From Candidatus Aminicenantota bacterium (lineage in GTDB: Bacteria; Acidobacteriota; Aminicenantia; Aminicenantales; Aminicenantaceae), in the NCBI GenBank assembly GCA_030620655.1, contig JAUXEH010000025.1, positions 1 through 16,388 on the forward strand: 16,388 nt of DNA, written 5' to 3'. Position 1 is the first letter of the stretch, and each line of letters opens with the position of its first letter. This document shows positions 7,301 through 14,992 of this stretch, in pieces. The translations under genes and the position numbers were made by a program. Below the pieces are notes generated by a model, which worked only from the letters and a program-made list of their open reading frames with translations, did not search any database and was not told the DNA's origin.

Positions 7301-8508
7301 TCCTGTTCATGCCATTCGCGCGCGATCTTCACGCTCGGCACCAAGCCTTCCTTTTCCAGCTTATGGAATATGAAAGGCTTGAACAGCTCGAGGGCCATCT
7401 TCTTGGGCAGGCCGCACTGGTTGAGCTTGAGCTCGGGACCCACCACGATGACCGATCGCCCGGAGTAATCCACGCGTTTCCCCAGGAGGTTCTGCCGGAA
7501 ACGGCCCTGTTTGCCGCGCAGGGCCTCACTAAGAGACTTGAGGGGCCGGCGGTTGGCGCCCAGGTGCACCCGGCCCCGCTTGCCGTTGTCGAAGAGCGCA
7601 TCCACGGCTTCCTGGAGCATGCGCTTCTCGTTGCGGATGATCAGCTCCGGCGCCTTGAGATCGATCAGTTTTTTCAGCCGGTTGTTCCGGTTGATGACGC
7701 GGCGATAAAGGTCGTTGAGGTCGGAAGTGGCGAAGCGGCCGCCGTCCAGGCGGACCAGGGGGCGAAGATCCGGGGGGATTACGGGGATCACATTCAGGAT
7801 CATCCAATCCGGCCGGTTTTCGGACTTCTTCAGGGCCTTGAAGACTCGGAGCCGTTTGGCGTGCCGGAGTTTTCTCTGCTGGGAGGTCTCGTTCTTCATG
7901 AGCTTGCGCAGCCGCTCTCCCTCTTTGTTGATATCGATGGTCTTCAGAAGTCTCTTGATGGCTTCCGCCCCAATCGAGGCGGTAAATCCGTCTCCGAACT
8001 TTTCCTGGGCTTCTTTGAACTCCTCTTCCGTGAGCAGTTGGTTTTCCTTCAGGGGGGTATCTTCCGGATCGATCACGATGTAGGATTCAAAATACAGGAC
8101 TTTTTCCAGGTCCTTGATGGTAAGATCCAGGACAAGCCCGATGCGGCTGGGCGTACCCTTGAAGAACCAGATGTGAGCTACCGGTGATGCCAGCTTGATG
8201 TGCCCCATGCGCTCCCGCCTGACATTGGAGCGGGTCACTTCCACCCCGCACCGCTCGCAGATGATGCCACGGTACTTCATGCGTTTGTACTTGCCGCACA
8301 GGCATTCATAATCATTGATGGGCCCGAAGATCTTGGCACAGAAAAGCCCGTCTTTTTCCGGCTTGAAGGTCCGGTAGTTGATGGTCTCGGGTTTGGTGAC
8401 TTCCCCCCAGGACCAGCTCAGTATCTTTTCAGGAGATGCAAGACTGATCCGGACCTGGTCGAAATCCACCTTGGGTTTGGCTCCCATTCCATGTCGGAAA
8501 TCCATCAT
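4339..8508 (-). CDS. rpoC: DNA-directed RNA polymerase subunit beta'
   Basis: This is the largest RNA polymerase subunit; with beta it forms the catalytic cleft and clamp. The protein has 1389 residues. The N-terminal zinc site has C69-x-C71 and C84-xx-C87. The catalytic loop NADFDGDQ (457-464) has Asp459, Asp461 and Asp463 for Mg2+. The second zinc site is C814, C888, C895, C898. The trigger loop begins at MRTFHVGG (932-939) and is interrupted by a sandwich-barrel insertion of about 180 residues (roughly 943-1122, SI3 type) before TKDITGGLPRAEELFEARRP, a marker of many Gram-negative lineages. The start is the first of two ATGs (8508); AAAGGAG lies 4 nt before it (7 nt before the second), and it overlaps the rpoB stop in an ATGA, which indicates coupling and equal synthesis with beta. 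Low-scoring alternative: start at the second ATG, one codon later. Confidence 0.98.
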   Translation of the reverse strand: MMDFRHGMGAKPKVDFDQVRISLASPEKILSWSWGEVTKPETINYRTFKPEKDGLFCAKIFGPINDYECLCGKYKRMKYRGIICERCGVEVTRSNVRRERMGHIKLASPVAHIWFFKGTPSRIGLVLDLTIKDLEKVLYFESYIVIDPEDTPLKENQLLTEEEFKEAQEKFGDGFTASIGAEAIKRLLKTIDINKEGERLRKLMKNETSQQRKLRHAKRLRVFKALKKSENRPDWMILNVIPVIPPDLRPLVRLDGGRFATSDLNDLYRRVINRNNRLKKLIDLKAPELIIRNEKRMLQEAVDALFDNGKRGRVHLGANRRPLKSLSEALRGKQGRFRQNLLGKRVDYSGRSVIVVGPELKLNQCGLPKKMALELFKPFIFHKLEKEGLVPSVKIAREWHEQERPEVWDFLEEVVKEHPILLNRAPTLHRLGIQAFEPILVEGKAIQIHPLVCAAFNADFDGDQMAVHVPLSVEAQIEAKTLMLSTQNILSPANGRPLAVPSQDMVLGCYYLTLERMKSKGEGRVFVSADQALLAMENKEIDIHARIKLRFKGTFMNLSTFYDDQAVLTCPVKEIDNTLVETTPGRLIFNDILPDKVPFINGMLKKKGLESLVFYTYLKMGLEPTIEVLDDMKSLGFTYATSAGFSLGIDDFIIPRKKQALVAKAHKDVQKEEQLYKEGVISARERFNRVVEIWGAVTDRVSNAMIEEMERISFEGGDLNPLFVMADSGSRGNKQQIRQLAGMRGLMSKPSGEILETPITSNLREGLSVGQYFTSTHGARKGLADTALKTANSGYLTRKLVDVNQEVIVDEHDCGTLKGVNVGAIVENGELIEPFEDRVVGRTSLDKITHPDTNEVIVDVNEEITEEVSQKLENLGIERIRIRSLLTCESNRGVCQLCYGRDMASGRQVELGEAVGVIAAQSIGEPGTQLTMRTFHVGGIAMGSAERSRLEAKNDGVVKFNNLKSVINREGQIVVVNRNANIAILDHRNREVEHYQVPYGAKVTVNDGEEVKARQEFSEWDPFSMYILSEEPGIVHFHDVVLGLTMEDVQDEFTGLITPVVTDPKDEKMQPQIQVLDPKKKDDKGKPLMRKYFLPSGANLEVKDGDKVHAGDVLAKIPREAARTKDITGGLPRAEELFEARRPKHPAVISEIDGVVKYGGLVRGHRKITVHNERGGEKEYFIPKEAHLIVGEGERVKAGTPLMDGSVNPHDILKVLGEKELAEYLLKEVQEVYRLQGVAINDKHIEIVIRQMLRWLKVEEVGDTDLLVDEQLDKFMFQGENEKVIKRGGKPAKARPLLLGITKSALSTDSFIAAASFQETTRVLTEASLYGKVDHLRRLKENIIMGRLIPAGTGYRFYRNVELTEDMEEETREELDLQLDSIPELLKKL

Positions 8509-11500
8509 CTATCTCCTTTGAGGATCTGAGGCACATCGATGCCCCAGGGCAGGACCTCATCTTTTTTGGCCTTCTCGAGCTCAAAATTCAGGCACAGGCT
8601 CTGCAGTTCCCGGATGAGGACGTTGACCGACTCCGGCAGTCCCGGAGAAAAAGCCAGGTCGCCTTTGACGATCCCCTCATAGATCTTGGCCCGGCCCTCC
8701 ACATCATCGGACTTGGCCGTGAGCAGCTCCTGCAGGGTGTAGGCGGCCCCGTAGGCCTCCAGCGCCCACACCTCCATCTCACCGAAACGCTGCCCTCCGA
8801 ACTGCGCCTTGCCACCCAGAGGCTGCTGCGTGATCAGGGAGTAAGGCCCGGTGGAACGGGCGTGGATCTTGTCGTCCACGAGGTGATACAGCTTCATGAT
8901 GTACATGTATCCCACCGTGACCTCGCTGTGCAGCTTCTCCCCCGTCATCCCGTCCAAGAGCGTGTGTTTGCCCGAAGGGGGCAGCCCGGCTTTTTTCAGC
9001 AGCGCCTTGATCTCGTTTTCGGAGATCCCGTCGAAGACCGGCGTCGCGATCCAGAGCCCCAGCGCATGTGCGGCCAGGCCCAGATGGGTTTCCAGGATCT
9101 GGCCTACGTTCATACGGGAAGGAACACCCAGGGGATTCAATACGACCTCCACCGGTGTCCCGTCTTCCAGGCGGGGCATGTCCTCTTCCGGGACGATCTT
9201 GGCGACGATCCCCTTGTTGCCGTGGCGGCCTGAGACCTTGTCACCGACCGACATTTTGCGTTTCATGGCTATGTAGACTTTAACGACCTGGATGACCCCG
9301 GGGGCCAGCTCGTCGCCCTTCTTGAGGGTATCGGACTTTTCCTTATGGATAAGCCTGAGCGCCTCGATCTGACGCTTGACCTTCTTATCGATGTCCTTGA
9401 TCTCCTCATCCCGCTTTTCATTGGCCTTGAGGTTGAGTTTGCTCAGGTCCTTGGATTTCACTCCTTCCAGGATCTCTGCGGTCAGCTTGGTCCCTTTCTT
9501 CAGCTCGATACCCGAGATCTTCTGATCCTTGGTGATCACCTTGCCATTCAAGACGGCCCGGATCCTGCGTCCTTTCTCGCCCTCGAGGATCCGTATCTCG
9601 TCATCCAGGTTGCGTTTCATCTTTGCGATCTCGTCGGTTTCTATGGCCTTGGCCCTTGGATTCTTGTCTATCCCGCGGCGCGAAAAGATGCGCACATCTA
9701 TGACGGTTCCCTCGACCCCCGGAGAGCAGTACAGGGAGGCGTCTTTGACATCCAGGGCTTTCTCACCGAAGATGGCCTTGAGCAGCTTCTCTTCCGGTGA
9801 AAGCTGGGTCTCTCCCTTGGGCGCGACCTTACCTACCAGGATGTCTCCGGATTTGACCTTGGCGCCTATGCGTACGATCCCGTTTTCATCCATGTTCCGG
9901 AGCAGATTTTCCGGTACATTGGGAATGTCCTGGGTGACCTCCTCGGGACCCAACTTGGTGTCGCGAGCCTCCAGGGACTCTTCGATGATGTGCAGGGAGG
10001 TGAAGATATCATCCTTGATGATCTTCTCGCTGACGATGATGGCATCCTCGAAGTTATACCCTCTCCAGGGCATGAAAGCGCACAGGACATTGCGCCCCAG
10101 AGACAGCTCTCCCTTGTCCGTGCTGGAGGTGTCGGCCAGGATCTGCCCCTCTTCCACCTTGTCGCCCTTTCGGACGATGGGCCGGTGGTCAAGACACGTG
10201 TTCTGATTGGTGCGCATAAACTTGGTCAGGAGATAGAGATCGGTCCCCACCTCATAGCTGTGTTTGTCGCTGTTCTCCCCCACGCGGACCAGGATGCGTT
10301 CCGCATCCACAAACTCCACAACTCCGGCCCGCCGGCAGATTATCACGTCGCCCGAGCCCTTGGCTACCAGGTGCTCGATGCCGGTCCCCACCAGGGGGGC
10401 TTCCGGGTTAAGCAGGGGGACGGCCTGCCTCTGCATGTTGGATCCCATGAGCGCCCGGTTGGCGTCGTCGTGTTCGAGAAAGGGGATGAGGGAAGTTGAG
10501 AGGCTCACCAGCTGCTTGGGGGACACATCGATGTAGTCGATCTGAGCCCTCGGGATGAGCTTGAAGTCCCCAGACTGCCGGGCGCCGACCAGCTCGTTGA
10601 TGAAATTGCCTTTGTCATCCACGGGGGCGTTGGCCTGCGCGATGCTGTGCTTCTCTTCTTCCCAGGCTGTCAGGTAAAAACAGTGCGGCTCAACCACCGG
10701 GGTCTGTCCGGACTTCTTCTCCCGCCCGATCCGGCGGGCCTCTCTGTCAACCTCGTCCTTTTCGAGGATCTCACCGATCTTGAAGCTGCTGTCCCCGGGA
10801 TGAAGGATCTTCACATGCTCTATGACCCGGCTGTTCCTGACCTTCTGGTAAGGGGTCTCTACAAAGCCGAAGTCATTTACGCGGGCATAGCTGCTGAGGG
10901 AGGAGATGAGCCCGATGTTGGGGCCTTCCGGCGTCTCGATGGGGCAGATGCGGCCGTAGTGCGACGCCTGGATATCGCGGACCTCGAATCCGGCCCGCTC
11001 TCGGCTCAGCCCCCCGGGACCCAGAGCACTGAGACGGCGTTTGTGCGTGATCTCGGCCAGGCTGTTGATCTGATCCATGAACTGAGACAGCTGCGAGCTT
11101 CCGAAAAACTCCTTGAGGGCCGCGATCACCGGCTTGGAGTTTATCAGGTCCTGGGGCATGGCCGAGGCCAGATCGGTGGAGATGGTCATCTTTTCCTTGA
11201 TGGCGCGCTCCATGCGCGTCAGGCCGATCCGGAACGCATTCTCCACCAGCTCCCCTACCGACCGGACACGCCGGTTGCCCAGATGATCGATGTCGTCCAC
11301 CGAACCCTCATCGACCCGTAGACCCAGCAGGTATTTGATCACCGCCACAAAATCCAGCGGCGTCAGGATCTTTTCCTCCAAAGACGTATCCATCCCCAGC
11401 TTGATGTTCATCTTGAGGCGCCCGATCCGGGAAAAGTTGTATTTCTGAGAGTTGAAGAACAGGTTGCGGAAGAGATTATGGGCGCTCTCCATGGTGTGGG

Positions 11501-12791
11501 GTTCACCCGGACGCAGTTTCTTGTAGATCTCACCCAGGGCTTCGTTGGTGTCTTTGGCAGTATCCTTGATCAGGGTGTTGGAGATGATATCCCCCACCGA
11601 GTCTTTTTCAGGGAAGCATACCTCGAAGGATTCGGTGTGCTGGGCCAGCTTTTCCCACTGAGTTTCATCGATGTGTGTGTTGGCATCCACCACATCCGGA
11701 ACCTGCGTTACGGCCAGAGCTCCCTCCAACTCCTTGGGCGAGAGGGTGATCAATTCGACCTTCGCCTCCTGCAGCTTCTCGAACAGTGCCTGCGTTAGTT
11801 TCTTCCGCGCGGGCGCGATGACCTTCTTGGTTTTAGGATGCACTATTTCAGCGGCCACGGTCTTACCTACCAGGTTCTCATCCAGCTTCCAGAACATAGT
11901 GCCCTTTTGGGGCACGAGGGTGAATGTCCGGTAGAAGAGCCGGAGGATCTCCGTGTCGGAACCGAAACCGAGGGCGCGCAGGAACACACTGGCCAAGAAC
12001 TTTTTCTTGCGGTCGAGCCGGACATACAGAAAATTCTTGCTGTCGTATTCGAATTCGACCCAGGCCCCGCGGTAGGGAATGATCTTCCCGATAAAAAATC
12101 CCTTGCCGTCTCCCGGCCGGAAAAACACACCCGGTGACCTCTGCAGCTGACTGACGACCACGCGTTCGATGCCGTTGAAGATAAAGGTGCCCTTATCTGT
12201 CATCAGCGGGATGTCGCCGAAATAGACCTCCTGCTCCTTGATGTGTTTCAGGCGTTTCGCCTTGGACACGGGATCTTTCTCCCAGGAAATCAGGCGGACC
12301 TTGATGCGGAGAGGGACGGAAAAGGTATATCCCTTTTGCAGACATTCATGAGGGCTGTACTTCATCTTCAATCCCACCCTGTCCCCGCAGTGTTCGCAGA
12401 GAGGGATATCGATGGTCTTGATGGAGTTGCAGTACGGACAGATCTCCTTCTCGGTCAGCTCAACATCGGGGGGCAGCAGCGTGCCGCAGCCGTTGCATTT
12501 GCGGCGGGAATTGTCCACGCCTTTGAGGCGGCCGCATTTGCATTCCCAGTTGCCGATGGAGTAGGAAATAAAATCCAGCTGGGTCGTTTCCTTGAAATCC
12601 GCCACCGGGAAGATGTCTTTGAAGGCGGCCTGGAGTCCGATGTCTCTTCTTTCCTCGGGCAGCAGCTCCATCGCGAGGAACTCCCGGTAGGATTTTGTCT
12701 GGATGGCCAGCATGTCCGGCATCGGGAAGACGCCTTTGATCTTGGAAAAATCGACCCTATCGCGGTAAATATTCTTTGATTCATTCAGCAT
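8505..12791 (-). CDS. rpoB: DNA-directed RNA polymerase subunit beta, with N-terminal zinc-ribbon insertion
   Basis: Beta forms the other half of the RNA polymerase cleft and the rifampicin pocket. The 1428-residue protein aligns by eye over its length with bacterial beta: SQLQRSPGVFF (214-224), the rifampicin region GSSQLSQFMDQ through THKRRLSALGPGG (564-594), NIGLISSLSSYARVND, GRHGNKG, and the C-terminal GEMEVWALEAYGAAYTLQELLT. Residues matching E. coli Asp516, His526 and Ser531 are kept; E. coli Asn518, Pro520 and Ser522 are Ile, Ser and Ala here. Between DFISYSIG (to residue 80) and HECLQKGYTFSVPLRIKVRL (from 148), where E. coli has a short link, lies an insertion with C84/C86, C99/C102, C118/C121 and C132/C135, as expected for two zinc ribbons. 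The ATG at 12791 has a GAGAGGG element about 6 nt upstream, and rplL ends 47 nt before it. The stop overlaps the rpoC start by 4 nt. Confidence 0.98.
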   Translation of the reverse strand: MLNESKNIYRDRVDFSKIKGVFPMPDMLAIQTKSYREFLAMELLPEERRDIGLQAAFKDIFPVADFKETTQLDFISYSIGNWECKCGRLKGVDNSRRKCNGCGTLLPPDVELTEKEICPYCNSIKTIDIPLCEHCGDRVGLKMKYSPHECLQKGYTFSVPLRIKVRLISWEKDPVSKAKRLKHIKEQEVYFGDIPLMTDKGTFIFNGIERVVVSQLQRSPGVFFRPGDGKGFFIGKIIPYRGAWVEFEYDSKNFLYVRLDRKKKFLASVFLRALGFGSDTEILRLFYRTFTLVPQKGTMFWKLDENLVGKTVAAEIVHPKTKKVIAPARKKLTQALFEKLQEAKVELITLSPKELEGALAVTQVPDVVDANTHIDETQWEKLAQHTESFEVCFPEKDSVGDIISNTLIKDTAKDTNEALGEIYKKLRPGEPHTMESAHNLFRNLFFNSQKYNFSRIGRLKMNIKLGMDTSLEEKILTPLDFVAVIKYLLGLRVDEGSVDDIDHLGNRRVRSVGELVENAFRIGLTRMERAIKEKMTISTDLASAMPQDLINSKPVIAALKEFFGSSQLSQFMDQINSLAEITHKRRLSALGPGGLSRERAGFEVRDIQASHYGRICPIETPEGPNIGLISSLSSYARVNDFGFVETPYQKVRNSRVIEHVKILHPGDSSFKIGEILEKDEVDREARRIGREKKSGQTPVVEPHCFYLTAWEEEKHSIAQANAPVDDKGNFINELVGARQSGDFKLIPRAQIDYIDVSPKQLVSLSTSLIPFLEHDDANRALMGSNMQRQAVPLLNPEAPLVGTGIEHLVAKGSGDVIICRRAGVVEFVDAERILVRVGENSDKHSYEVGTDLYLLTKFMRTNQNTCLDHRPIVRKGDKVEEGQILADTSSTDKGELSLGRNVLCAFMPWRGYNFEDAIIVSEKIIKDDIFTSLHIIEESLEARDTKLGPEEVTQDIPNVPENLLRNMDENGIVRIGAKVKSGDILVGKVAPKGETQLSPEEKLLKAIFGEKALDVKDASLYCSPGVEGTVIDVRIFSRRGIDKNPRAKAIETDEIAKMKRNLDDEIRILEGEKGRRIRAVLNGKVITKDQKISGIELKKGTKLTAEILEGVKSKDLSKLNLKANEKRDEEIKDIDKKVKRQIEALRLIHKEKSDTLKKGDELAPGVIQVVKVYIAMKRKMSVGDKVSGRHGNKGIVAKIVPEEDMPRLEDGTPVEVVLNPLGVPSRMNVGQILETHLGLAAHALGLWIATPVFDGISENEIKALLKKAGLPPSGKHTLLDGMTGEKLHSEVTVGYMYIMKLYHLVDDKIHARSTGPYSLITQQPLGGKAQFGGQRFGEMEVWALEAYGAAYTLQELLTAKSDDVEGRAKIYEGIVKGDLAFSPGLPESVNVLIRELQSLCLNFELEKAKKDEVLPWGIDVPQILKGDR

Positions 12792-12838
12792 AATCGCCCT
12801 CTCAGAAGGGTTATTTTTATTTTACAAATCACAGCCGG

Positions 12839-13297
12839 CTACTGAAGTTCAATGATGGCTCCGACCACTTCAAACTTTTTCTTGATCTCTTCGGCTTCAT
12901 CCTTGGACACACCTTCCTTGACCGCTTTGGGTGCGCTGTCCACCAGATCCTTGGCTTCCTTGAGTCCCAAGCTTGTGACCTCACGGACCGTTTTGATTAC
13001 ATTGATCTTCTTGTCACCGATCTCCTTGAGTATCACATTGAACTCGGTCTTCGCCTCTTCTACGGGAGCTTCCCCGCCGGCAGGTGCAACGGCAGCGGGG
13101 GCCACTGCGGCAGCTGCACTCACACCATATCGGTCTTCAAATTCCTTGATGTAATCCGCCAGCTCGAGAACGGTCAGGCCATCCAGATGTTCAAAGAATT
13201 GGTCTTTGGTTAATTTGCTCACTTCGGTCTCCTTTTTTTCTTTGGTTGTTTCCTTTGCTTTCGTATCACCAGCCTCGGTGGCTTGCTCTTTGGTCAT
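12839..13297 (-). CDS. rplL: 50S ribosomal protein L7/L12 (long form)
   Basis: L7/L12 is the multicopy stalk protein that recruits and activates translational GTPases. From the ATG at 13297 it has 152 residues: an extra 25-residue Thr/Lys/Glu-rich head, the dimerisation domain that binds L10 (SKLTKDQFFEHLDGLTVLELADYI), an Ala/Pro hinge (about 58-75), and the C-terminal factor-binding domain (TEFNVILKEIGDKKINVIKTVRE, GLKEAKDLVD). Homologues usually start near MSKLTKDQ and have 120-130 residues. The ATG is preceded by GGGAGG with a 5-nt spacer; an in-frame GTG at 13222 also has AAGGAG with a 6-nt spacer and gives a normal 127-residue protein. Both starts may be used; which dominates cannot be told from sequence. 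It lies 28 nt after rplJ and 47 nt before rpoB. Confidence 0.95.
   Translation of the reverse strand: MTKEQATEAGDTKAKETTKEKKETEVSKLTKDQFFEHLDGLTVLELADYIKEFEDRYGVSAAAAVAPAAVAPAGGEAPVEEAKTEFNVILKEIGDKKINVIKTVREVTSLGLKEAKDLVDSAPKAVKEGVSKDEAEEIKKKFEVVGAIIELQ
13220..13234 (-). promoter_or_regulatory. Internal ribosome binding site and GTG start in rplL
   Basis: AAGGAG (13229-13234), preceded by a run of A residues, lies 6 nt upstream of an in-frame GTG at 13222-13220. The GTG sits exactly where most L7/L12 proteins begin (V/M-SKLTKDQFFEHL). This supports a 127-residue short form either instead of, or along with, the 152-residue form. Confidence 0.65.
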
Positions 13298-13325
13298 GTT
13301 TTCCTCCCAAGCTAAAACAGAAATT

Positions 13326-13856
13326 CTATTCCTTCTTATCTTTCCTATCTTTCAATTGACTCAGCATACTGCCCAGCGTGATGATAGGCGCCTGCATGGT
13401 CCGCAGAAGTTGAGTCAACGGATACGCGATCAGGTATCCCAGTTTGGCGACCAGGTCATTGCGCGAGGACAGGCTCGCGATCTCCTGGAAACGTTTCTGA
13501 GGAAGGAAATCCCCTTCCACGATCCCGGCCTTGACCCTGAGGATCCTGTTCTTAACAGTAAAATCCTTGAGCAGTCTGGCCAAGACGATGGGATTCTTGT
13601 CCGTGAAGGCGATGCCCGTAGGGCCTTGGAAGCTCTCCTTGAGCTCCTCAGGGAACCCCTCCAGGAGCGCCCGCAGAGCCAGCCGGTTCTTGACAACTTT
13701 CAGGGAACAATCATTGTCCCGGAGCTGGCGTCTCAGCTCAGAGGCCTTGGACACGGGGATGTTGACATAGTCCAGAAGATAGAAGGTGTTGTTCCGGTCG
13801 AACGTGTCCCGCAGTTCCTGGACCTGATTTTCTTTTTTTTCTCGATTGACGCTCAC
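13326..13856 (-). CDS. rplJ: 50S ribosomal protein L10
   Basis: L10 anchors the L7/L12 dimers to 23S rRNA and forms the stalk base with L11. The 176-residue protein has the rRNA-binding domain with SKASELRRQLRDNDCSLKVVKNRLALRAL (36-64) and the GPTGIAF segment (78-84), and ends with a charged helix (LGSMLSQLKDRKDKKE) of the kind that holds L7/L12. The start is GTG at 13856 with GAGAGG and a 5-nt spacer; it lies 14 nt after the rplA stop. That gap is too short to hold the long structured L10-L12 autoregulatory leader of E. coli, so any such site must lie inside rplA or be absent. Confidence 0.97.
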   Translation of the reverse strand: MSVNREKKENQVQELRDTFDRNNTFYLLDYVNIPVSKASELRRQLRDNDCSLKVVKNRLALRALLEGFPEELKESFQGPTGIAFTDKNPIVLARLLKDFTVKNRILRVKAGIVEGDFLPQKRFQEIASLSSRNDLVAKLGYLIAYPLTQLLRTMQAPIITLGSMLSQLKDRKDKKE

Positions 13857-13870
13857 TTTGACCTCTCTTC

Positions 13871-14560
13871 TTACTCCAGGGACGCTTCCGAGATCTTCAG
13901 GGAAGGCCCCATGCTGGATGAGATGTGTACGTTTCTGACGTATTTTCCTTTGGCTGCGGCAGGCCTGGCTTGGAAGATGGCCTGCATGAACGCGCCGATA
14001 TTCTCGCTGAGTTTTTCTGCAGGGAAAGACAGCTTGCCCACAGGCGAGTGCACGATGGCGGTCTTTTCCACCCGAAACTCCACCCGGCCGGCCTTGATCT
14101 CCTGGACGGCCTTGCCCAAATCAAAAGTCACGGTACCGGATTTGGGATTGGGCATCAGGCCTTTGGGACCGAGGATCCGGCCCAGTTTGCCCACGCCCCG
14201 CATCATGTCGGGAGTCGCGATCATCACATCGAACTCGGTCCAGCCTTGGGAGATCTTTTCGATCAGATCGTCACCGCCCACCACATCGGCGCCGGCTTCC
14301 TCCGCCTCCGTTATCTTTTCCCCGGAAGCGACCACGCACACATACATTTTCTTGCCAGTCCCGTGGGGAAGCACCACCGTGCCGCGGACCATCTGATCCG
14401 AATGCTTGGGGTCCACTCCCAGGTTGATGGCGATGTCGACGGATTCATCGAACTTGGCGAAGCTGGTGTCCTTCATGAGGGCGATGGCCTCATCCAGCTG
14501 GTACTCCTCTTTGGCCAGTACCGCCTTTGCCTTTTGGTACTGTTTTCCTCGTTTAGCCAC
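13871..14560 (-). CDS. rplA: 50S ribosomal protein L1
   Basis: L1 forms the mobile L1 stalk that helps release E-site tRNA and in many bacteria represses its own operon mRNA. The 229-residue length is standard. Family signature GKLGRILGPKGLMPNPKSGTVT is at about residues 125-146, followed by the AVQEIKAGRVEFRVEKTAIVH segment. The start is GTG at 14560 (family N terminus MAKRGKQY), with GGAG 7 nt upstream inside the end of rplK. The GTG lies before the rplK stop, so the genes overlap by 8 nt, a sign of translational coupling. Confidence 0.98.
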   Translation of the reverse strand: MAKRGKQYQKAKAVLAKEEYQLDEAIALMKDTSFAKFDESVDIAINLGVDPKHSDQMVRGTVVLPHGTGKKMYVCVVASGEKITEAEEAGADVVGGDDLIEKISQGWTEFDVMIATPDMMRGVGKLGRILGPKGLMPNPKSGTVTFDLGKAVQEIKAGRVEFRVEKTAIVHSPVGKLSFPAEKLSENIGAFMQAIFQARPAAAKGKYVRNVHISSSMGPSLKISEASLE

Positions 14561-14984
14561 TGACTATCTCCAATCCCATGTTTTTTGCGGTGCCCTCGAT
14601 GATCTTGACGGCGGCATCCAGGTCGTAGGCGTTCAGGTCGATCAGCTTGGTTTTGGCGATCTCTTCCAGCTGCTGCCGAGTGACCTTCCCGACCTTCTCC
14701 TTGTTCGGCTCGCCGGAACCTTTCGCAATCCCGGCGGCCTTTTTCAGGAGGTAAGAGGCGGGTGGCGACTTGAGCACGAATGTGAACGTCCGGTCCGTGA
14801 ATACCGAGATGACCACCGGGACCACTGTGCCCGGCTCCATCTTGCCGGTCTTGTCGTTGAACTGACGCACAAAATCCATGATGGGCACGCTGTGCTGTCC
14901 CAGGGCCGGTCCCACGGGGGGGGCGGGGCTGGCCTGTCCGGCTTCGATGTGCAGTTTGATCTTCGCAACCACTACTTTGGCCAT
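14553..14984 (-). CDS. rplK: 50S ribosomal protein L11
   Basis: L11 binds the GTPase-associated centre of 23S rRNA together with L10 and is part of the thiostrepton site and of stringent-response signalling by RelA-type enzymes. The 143-residue protein has the proline-rich hinge QASPAPPVGPALGQHSVPIM (about residues 14-33) and the C-terminal rRNA-binding domain. The ATG at 14984 follows AGGAGG with a 4-nt spacer, and this site overlaps the nusG stop codon. The 3' end overlaps rplA by 8 nt. Confidence 0.98.
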   Translation of the reverse strand: MAKVVVAKIKLHIEAGQASPAPPVGPALGQHSVPIMDFVRQFNDKTGKMEPGTVVPVVISVFTDRTFTFVLKSPPASYLLKKAAGIAKGSGEPNKEKVGKVTRQQLEEIAKTKLIDLNAYDLDAAVKIIEGTAKNMGLEIVSG

Positions 14985-14992
14985 TGTTCCTC

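Noticed and set aside
12792..12838. Promoter or attenuator between rplL and rpoB
   Set aside because: A TAAAAT-like element exists but no acceptable -35 at proper spacing, and no stem with U-tract.
13229..13238. Programmed -1 frameshift at A-AAA-AAG in rplL
   Set aside because: The heptamer is present in frame, but it overlaps the internal Shine-Dalgarno, which explains it better; I see no stimulatory stem.
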